Assembly: GCA_964586655.1 (NCBI GenBank)
Contig: CAZPGY010000008.1
Span: 38,006 to 102,005 of the forward strand
DNA length: 64,000 bases
Source of the DNA: JAJYSO01 sp964586655
Lineage (GTDB): Bacteria > Bacteroidota > Bacteroidia > Flavobacteriales > Flavobacteriaceae
Direction of reading: 5' to 3'
Shown: positions 61,730 to 64,000 of the stretch, one piece after another
How the letters are laid out: every line of letters starts with the position of its first letter
Numbering within the stretch: the first letter of the stretch is position 1
Notes under the pieces: model-generated
Seen by the model: only the letters and a program-made list of their open reading frames with translations
What the model was told of the DNA's origin: nothing
The model's database searches: none
Program-made: the position numbers and the translations under genes

Positions 61730-62899
61730 ATGATGAATGTAGGAATCATAGGAGCCGGCACTATGGGCAGTGGTATTGCACAAGTGGCTGCTACCGCCGG
61801 TTGTCAAGTGAAAGTGTATGACACCCAAAAATCAGCATTAGAGAAGAGCGAAAAAAATCTGGATAAGATTCTAACCTATATCACGAAAAAGGGAAGAATC
61901 TCTGAAGAAGAAAAAAACCGTATTCAAGGAAATATCTCTTATGTCGAAGGCTTAAAGGAATTGGCAGATGCCGATTTAACCATTGAAGCTATTGTGGAGA
62001 ATGTGGATATTAAACAAAAAGTATTTAAGGAATTAGAAAATCACCAAAGTGATGAAGCTATTATTGCTTCAAATACCTCGTCAATTCCGATTGCTTCCAT
62101 TGCTGCTGCGTTGGAAAAACCTGAGCGTGTGATTGGAATTCACTTTTTTAATCCTGCACCTTTGATGAAATTGGTCGAGATTATTCCGGCTGTACAAACC
62201 TCAGAAAAAGTAAAAAATAAGGTAGTCGAAATCATTGACGATTGGGGAAAAGTGGGAGCGCTTGCCAAGGACACTCCCGGATTTATTGTCAACCGCGTGG
62301 CGCGACCATTTTATGGAGAAGCTTTGCGAATTTATGAAGAAGGCGGCGGAAGTTTTGCCGAAATTGATTGGGCTATGAAAGAATTGGGCGGCTTTAGAAT
62401 GGGGCCCTTTCAGTTGATGGATTTTATTGGCAACGATGTGAATTATAAGGTCACCGAAACCGTTTTCACCGAATTCTATTACGATCCGCGTTATAAGCCC
62501 TCGTTTACGCAGAAACGCTATGCCCAAGCAGGGTATTTAGGACGAAAATCGGGAAAGGGTTTTTATGACTATGATGACAATGGTAAAATTATTATTCCGA
62601 ATGCAGATGAAGCCCCTTTCAACCGGGAAAAAGGGCAAAGAATATTCGACCGCATTTTGGTGATGTTGATCAATGAAGCCGCTGATGCGTTGTTCCTCAA
62701 TATTGCCTCTGCCAAAGATATTGATTTGGCCATGAAAAACGGAGTCAACTATCCCAAAGGCTTGCTGGAATGGGCCAACGAAAAAGGCATAGATTGGTGT
62801 GTTGAAAAAATGGATGCGCTCTATGACACTTATCGCGAAGATCGGTACCGCTGCAGTCCGCTGTTGAGAAAAATGAATGAGGAAGGGAGTGCGTTTTAA
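61730..62899 (+). CDS. 3-hydroxyacyl-CoA dehydrogenase, long form
   Basis: NAD-dependent dehydrogenase of 389 residues. The Rossmann motif GIIGAGTMGSGIAQVAATAG, the catalytic IGIHFFNPAPLMKLVEII (histidine) and PGFIVNRVARPFYGEALRIY are clear. Compared with the 295-residue homologue at 8306, it carries an extra C-terminal copy of the helical domain (FDRILVMLINEAADALFLNIAS ... GVNYPKGLLEWANEKG), as in PaaH-type enzymes. It thus probably handles phenylacetate-pathway or beta-oxidation 3-hydroxyacyl-CoA. It stands alone. ATG 61730 and ATG 61733 are both possible. Confidence 0.92.
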   Translation: MMNVGIIGAGTMGSGIAQVAATAGCQVKVYDTQKSALEKSEKNLDKILTYITKKGRISEEEKNRIQGNISYVEGLKELADADLTIEAIVENVDIKQKVFKELENHQSDEAIIASNTSSIPIASIAAALEKPERVIGIHFFNPAPLMKLVEIIPAVQTSEKVKNKVVEIIDDWGKVGALAKDTPGFIVNRVARPFYGEALRIYEEGGGSFAEIDWAMKELGGFRMGPFQLMDFIGNDVNYKVTETVFTEFYYDPRYKPSFTQKRYAQAGYLGRKSGKGFYDYDDNGKIIIPNADEAPFNREKGQRIFDRILVMLINEAADALFLNIASAKDIDLAMKNGVNYPKGLLEWANEKGIDWCVEKMDALYDTYREDRYRCSPLLRKMNEEGSAF

Positions 62900-62990
62900 T
62901 TAGGAATCTTTTAGCTCTTTGGCTTGCAGCGATTCAGTGGATCGACAATGAAAAGTAATGCCAAAGAATTTATGGGTGGTTTTTTATATA

Positions 62991-63156
62991 GAGGTCATTT
63001 AAGCTTTTAGGATTGAAGCGAAAAATAGAGATTTTTGTCCCAGTTGAAGTCTTTTTTGCACTGCATAGCCGTAGCTATGGAGTAAGGAAAAGACAAAATA
63101 TGGGGCAATCCCGAAACTTCGGGATGCAGTCAATAATAGAAAGTTTAAATGAGCTC
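62991..63156. repeat. MITE-like palindromic element, 166 bp
   Basis: The ends form an inverted repeat (GAGGTCATTTAAGCTTT at 62991-63007; GAGCTCATTTAAACTTT on the minus strand, ending at 63156), continuing with weaker similarity. The centre holds CATAGC-CGTA-GCTATG inside an outer GTCTTTT/AAAAGAC stem, then CCCGAA-ACT-TTCGGG. Length and internal layout match the element at 11948-12116, but the end sequences differ. No coding capacity. Confidence 0.65.
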
Positions 63157-63286
63157 ATAGCTAAAGAGGTATTGAGTTGATAATAAAAGTGTTGTAATTT
63201 TATTTTCACCATTCCTTATTGATTTTTAGCTCCGGAGGTTATGATCTGTTTTTAGGTTGTGCGTCAGTGTAAAAAAACCACCGCAT

Positions 63287-63349
63287 GGCAAGCATATTTG
63301 GTTTTTACCGACACATGAGCCCAACGCTAAAAAACCAAAAGAGCTTGCC
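63287..63349. repeat. Long imperfect hairpin upstream of the XRE/Mod locus
   Basis: Left arm GGCAAGCATATTTGGTTTTT (63287-63306) pairs with AAAAAACCAAAAGAGCTTGCC (63329-63349) at 17 of 20 positions. The left arm shares CAAGCATATT with the hairpin at 32804. It lies about 100 bases before the XRE gene promoter. Confidence 0.65.
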
Positions 63350-63392
63350 CTTTCCCAATCCACGACAATACATTGAATATTTGCACTACAAA

Positions 63393-63415
63393 ATAGTGAG
63401 TATTTACTATATTTG
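63393..63415 (+). promoter_or_regulatory. -7 box and palindromic operator of the XRE gene
   Basis: TATATTTG (63408-63415) is a TAnnTTTG match. It overlaps the imperfect palindrome ATAGTGAGTATTTACTAT (63393-63410). Overlap of operator and promoter fits autoregulation by the downstream XRE protein, as for controller proteins of restriction-modification loci. A TTTG lies at 63380-63383, spacing 24. Confidence 0.6.
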
Positions 63416-63445
63416 ATTCCGAATAAACAAAAATTTAGGTTTCAA

Positions 63446-63643
63446 ATGAACCGAATTAAAGAAGTTTTAAAAGACAAAGGCATTTCGCAGACTTGGCTTG
63501 CCAAACAAATGGGAAAAAGTTACAACTCGATTAACGAGTATGCTCGTAACGTAAGACAACCAAGTTTGGAAGATTTATACAAGATTGCGGAAATCTTGAA
63601 TGTAGAAGCCAAAGAATTATTAACGGATAGAAAAGAACTTTAA
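63446..63643 (+). CDS. XRE-family HTH regulator
   Basis: Compact Cro/CI-type regulator of 65 residues. The helix-turn-helix is GISQTWLAKQMGKSYNSINEYARN, followed by a PSLEDLYKIAEILNVEAKELL scaffold helix. The start is ATG 63446; the TTG reading 11 codons earlier runs into the -7 box. It lies five bases before the Mod gene and probably controls the expression of the restriction-modification locus, as small HTH proteins often do beside such genes in Bacteroidota. It may also bind its own operator. Confidence 0.85.
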   Translation: MNRIKEVLKDKGISQTWLAKQMGKSYNSINEYARNVRQPSLEDLYKIAEILNVEAKELLTDRKEL

Positions 63644-63648
63644 AATAT

Positions 63649-64000
63649 ATGGACGGAACAAGTCTAACACCGGAACAAGAAAAACTAAATGCGTTAAAAC
63701 AAGTATTGCCCGAAGTATTTGCCGAAGGGAAAGTAGATTGGGAAAAACTAAAAGCCACGCTTGGGGAAGATATTAACTTTGCCAATGAACGCTATGTGCT
63801 GAATTGGGCGGGAAAAAGCGATGCTTTTAAAGTCTTGCAAGCCCCAACCACTAAAACATTGGTTCCCGTAAAGAACGAAAGCGTAAACTTTGACGACACC
63901 GAACATATTTTTATTGAGGGTGAAAACCTCGAAGTGCTGAAAGTACTTCAAAAAAGCTACTTCGGTAAGGTGAAAATGATTTACATAGACCCACCTTACA
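63649..64000 (+). CDS. Type III restriction-modification methyltransferase (Mod), 5' part
   Basis: Partial N-terminus of a DNA methyltransferase of the type III Mod class (probably N6-adenine), running to the window edge (117 codons). Residues ~100-117 read KVLQKSYFGKVKMIYIDPPY, ending in the catalytic DPPY motif IV; the preceding NFDDTEHIFIEGENLEVLK is typical of Mod proteins. The target-recognition domain and motif I lie beyond the window. The start is ATG 63649. The res partner would be expected further downstream. Confidence 0.88.
   Translation, partial: MDGTSLTPEQEKLNALKQVLPEVFAEGKVDWEKLKATLGEDINFANERYVLNWAGKSDAFKVLQAPTTKTLVPVKNESVNFDDTEHIFIEGENLEVLKVLQKSYFGKVKMIYIDPPY

Noticed and set aside
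1..64000. CRISPR arrays, rRNA, prophage or intact transposase
   Set aside because: I saw no regularly spaced direct repeats, rRNA segments, integrase, capsid or transposase genes.

Overview
The window is about 64 kb of chromosome from a member of the Bacteroidota, most likely class Flavobacteriia. The evidence is type IX secretion (T9SS) C-terminal sorting domains (27.8-30.5 kb), a PorD-like T9SS component, a complete Bat (Bacteroides aerotolerance) operon, many Bacteroidota-type lipoproteins and outer-membrane proteins, few Shine-Dalgarno sequences, and repeated TAnnTTTG -7 boxes upstream of genes. I cannot name a genus from the sequence alone.

Layout. 0-4.5 kb: the 5' part of a PLP-dependent cystathionine gamma-synthase-type gene (cut by the window edge), a DUF3298-type lipoprotein, an ArsC/Spx-like protein with an OsmC peroxiredoxin, an AIM24-family protein and a beta-propeller lipoprotein. 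4.9-10.2 kb: a tight leftward operon of Gfo/Idh/MocA oxidoreductase, 3-hydroxybutyryl-CoA dehydrogenase, DUF1015, YggS-type PLP protein and an exonuclease/GIY-YIG fusion. 10.5-17 kb: a channel-like membrane protein, then dapA, bamD, an omega-like RNA polymerase subunit, coaBC and porD. 17-20 kb: isochorismate synthase with a hotdog thioesterase (probably menaquinone synthesis), a serine hydrolase, tRNA-Thr and glutathione peroxidase. 20.4-27.5 kb: ettA, gpmI, two tandem CxxS thioredoxin-fold proteins, a small HAD protein, map, a decayed methyltransferase and a YtxH protein. 27.8-30.5 kb: two T9SS cargo proteins. 30.7-35.1 kb: YceI, an SDR, a toxin-antitoxin module whose toxin carries a stop codon, a thioesterase, MscS and tRNA-Leu. 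35.4-45.4 kb: xseAB, a SMUG2-type glycosylase, rnhB, a putative porin, a secreted S74-type protein, an M48 lipoprotein, tandem msrB genes and a collagen-like lipoprotein. 45.9-54.9 kb: the Bat operon. 55-62.9 kb: ychF, trxB, a DUF4136 lipoprotein, hutU, a 55-residue DUF5522 protein and a second 3-hydroxyacyl-CoA dehydrogenase. 63.4 kb to the end: an XRE regulator followed by the start of a type III restriction-modification Mod gene.

Most of the window is conserved housekeeping and envelope biology. Accessory signals are the toxin-antitoxin remnant, the Mod locus, several palindromic MITE-like elements of about 170 bp, a 28-bp exact dispersed repeat, and two similar hairpins beside the two accessory modules. 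I found no CRISPR array, rRNA, complete transposase or prophage. I do not see a clearly new multi-gene system. The observations most worth checking are the exonuclease/GIY-YIG fusion with a UvrC-like four-cysteine motif, the nonsense-mutated toxin beside an intact antitoxin, the internally deleted palindromic element, and the extra membrane gene in the Bat operon.
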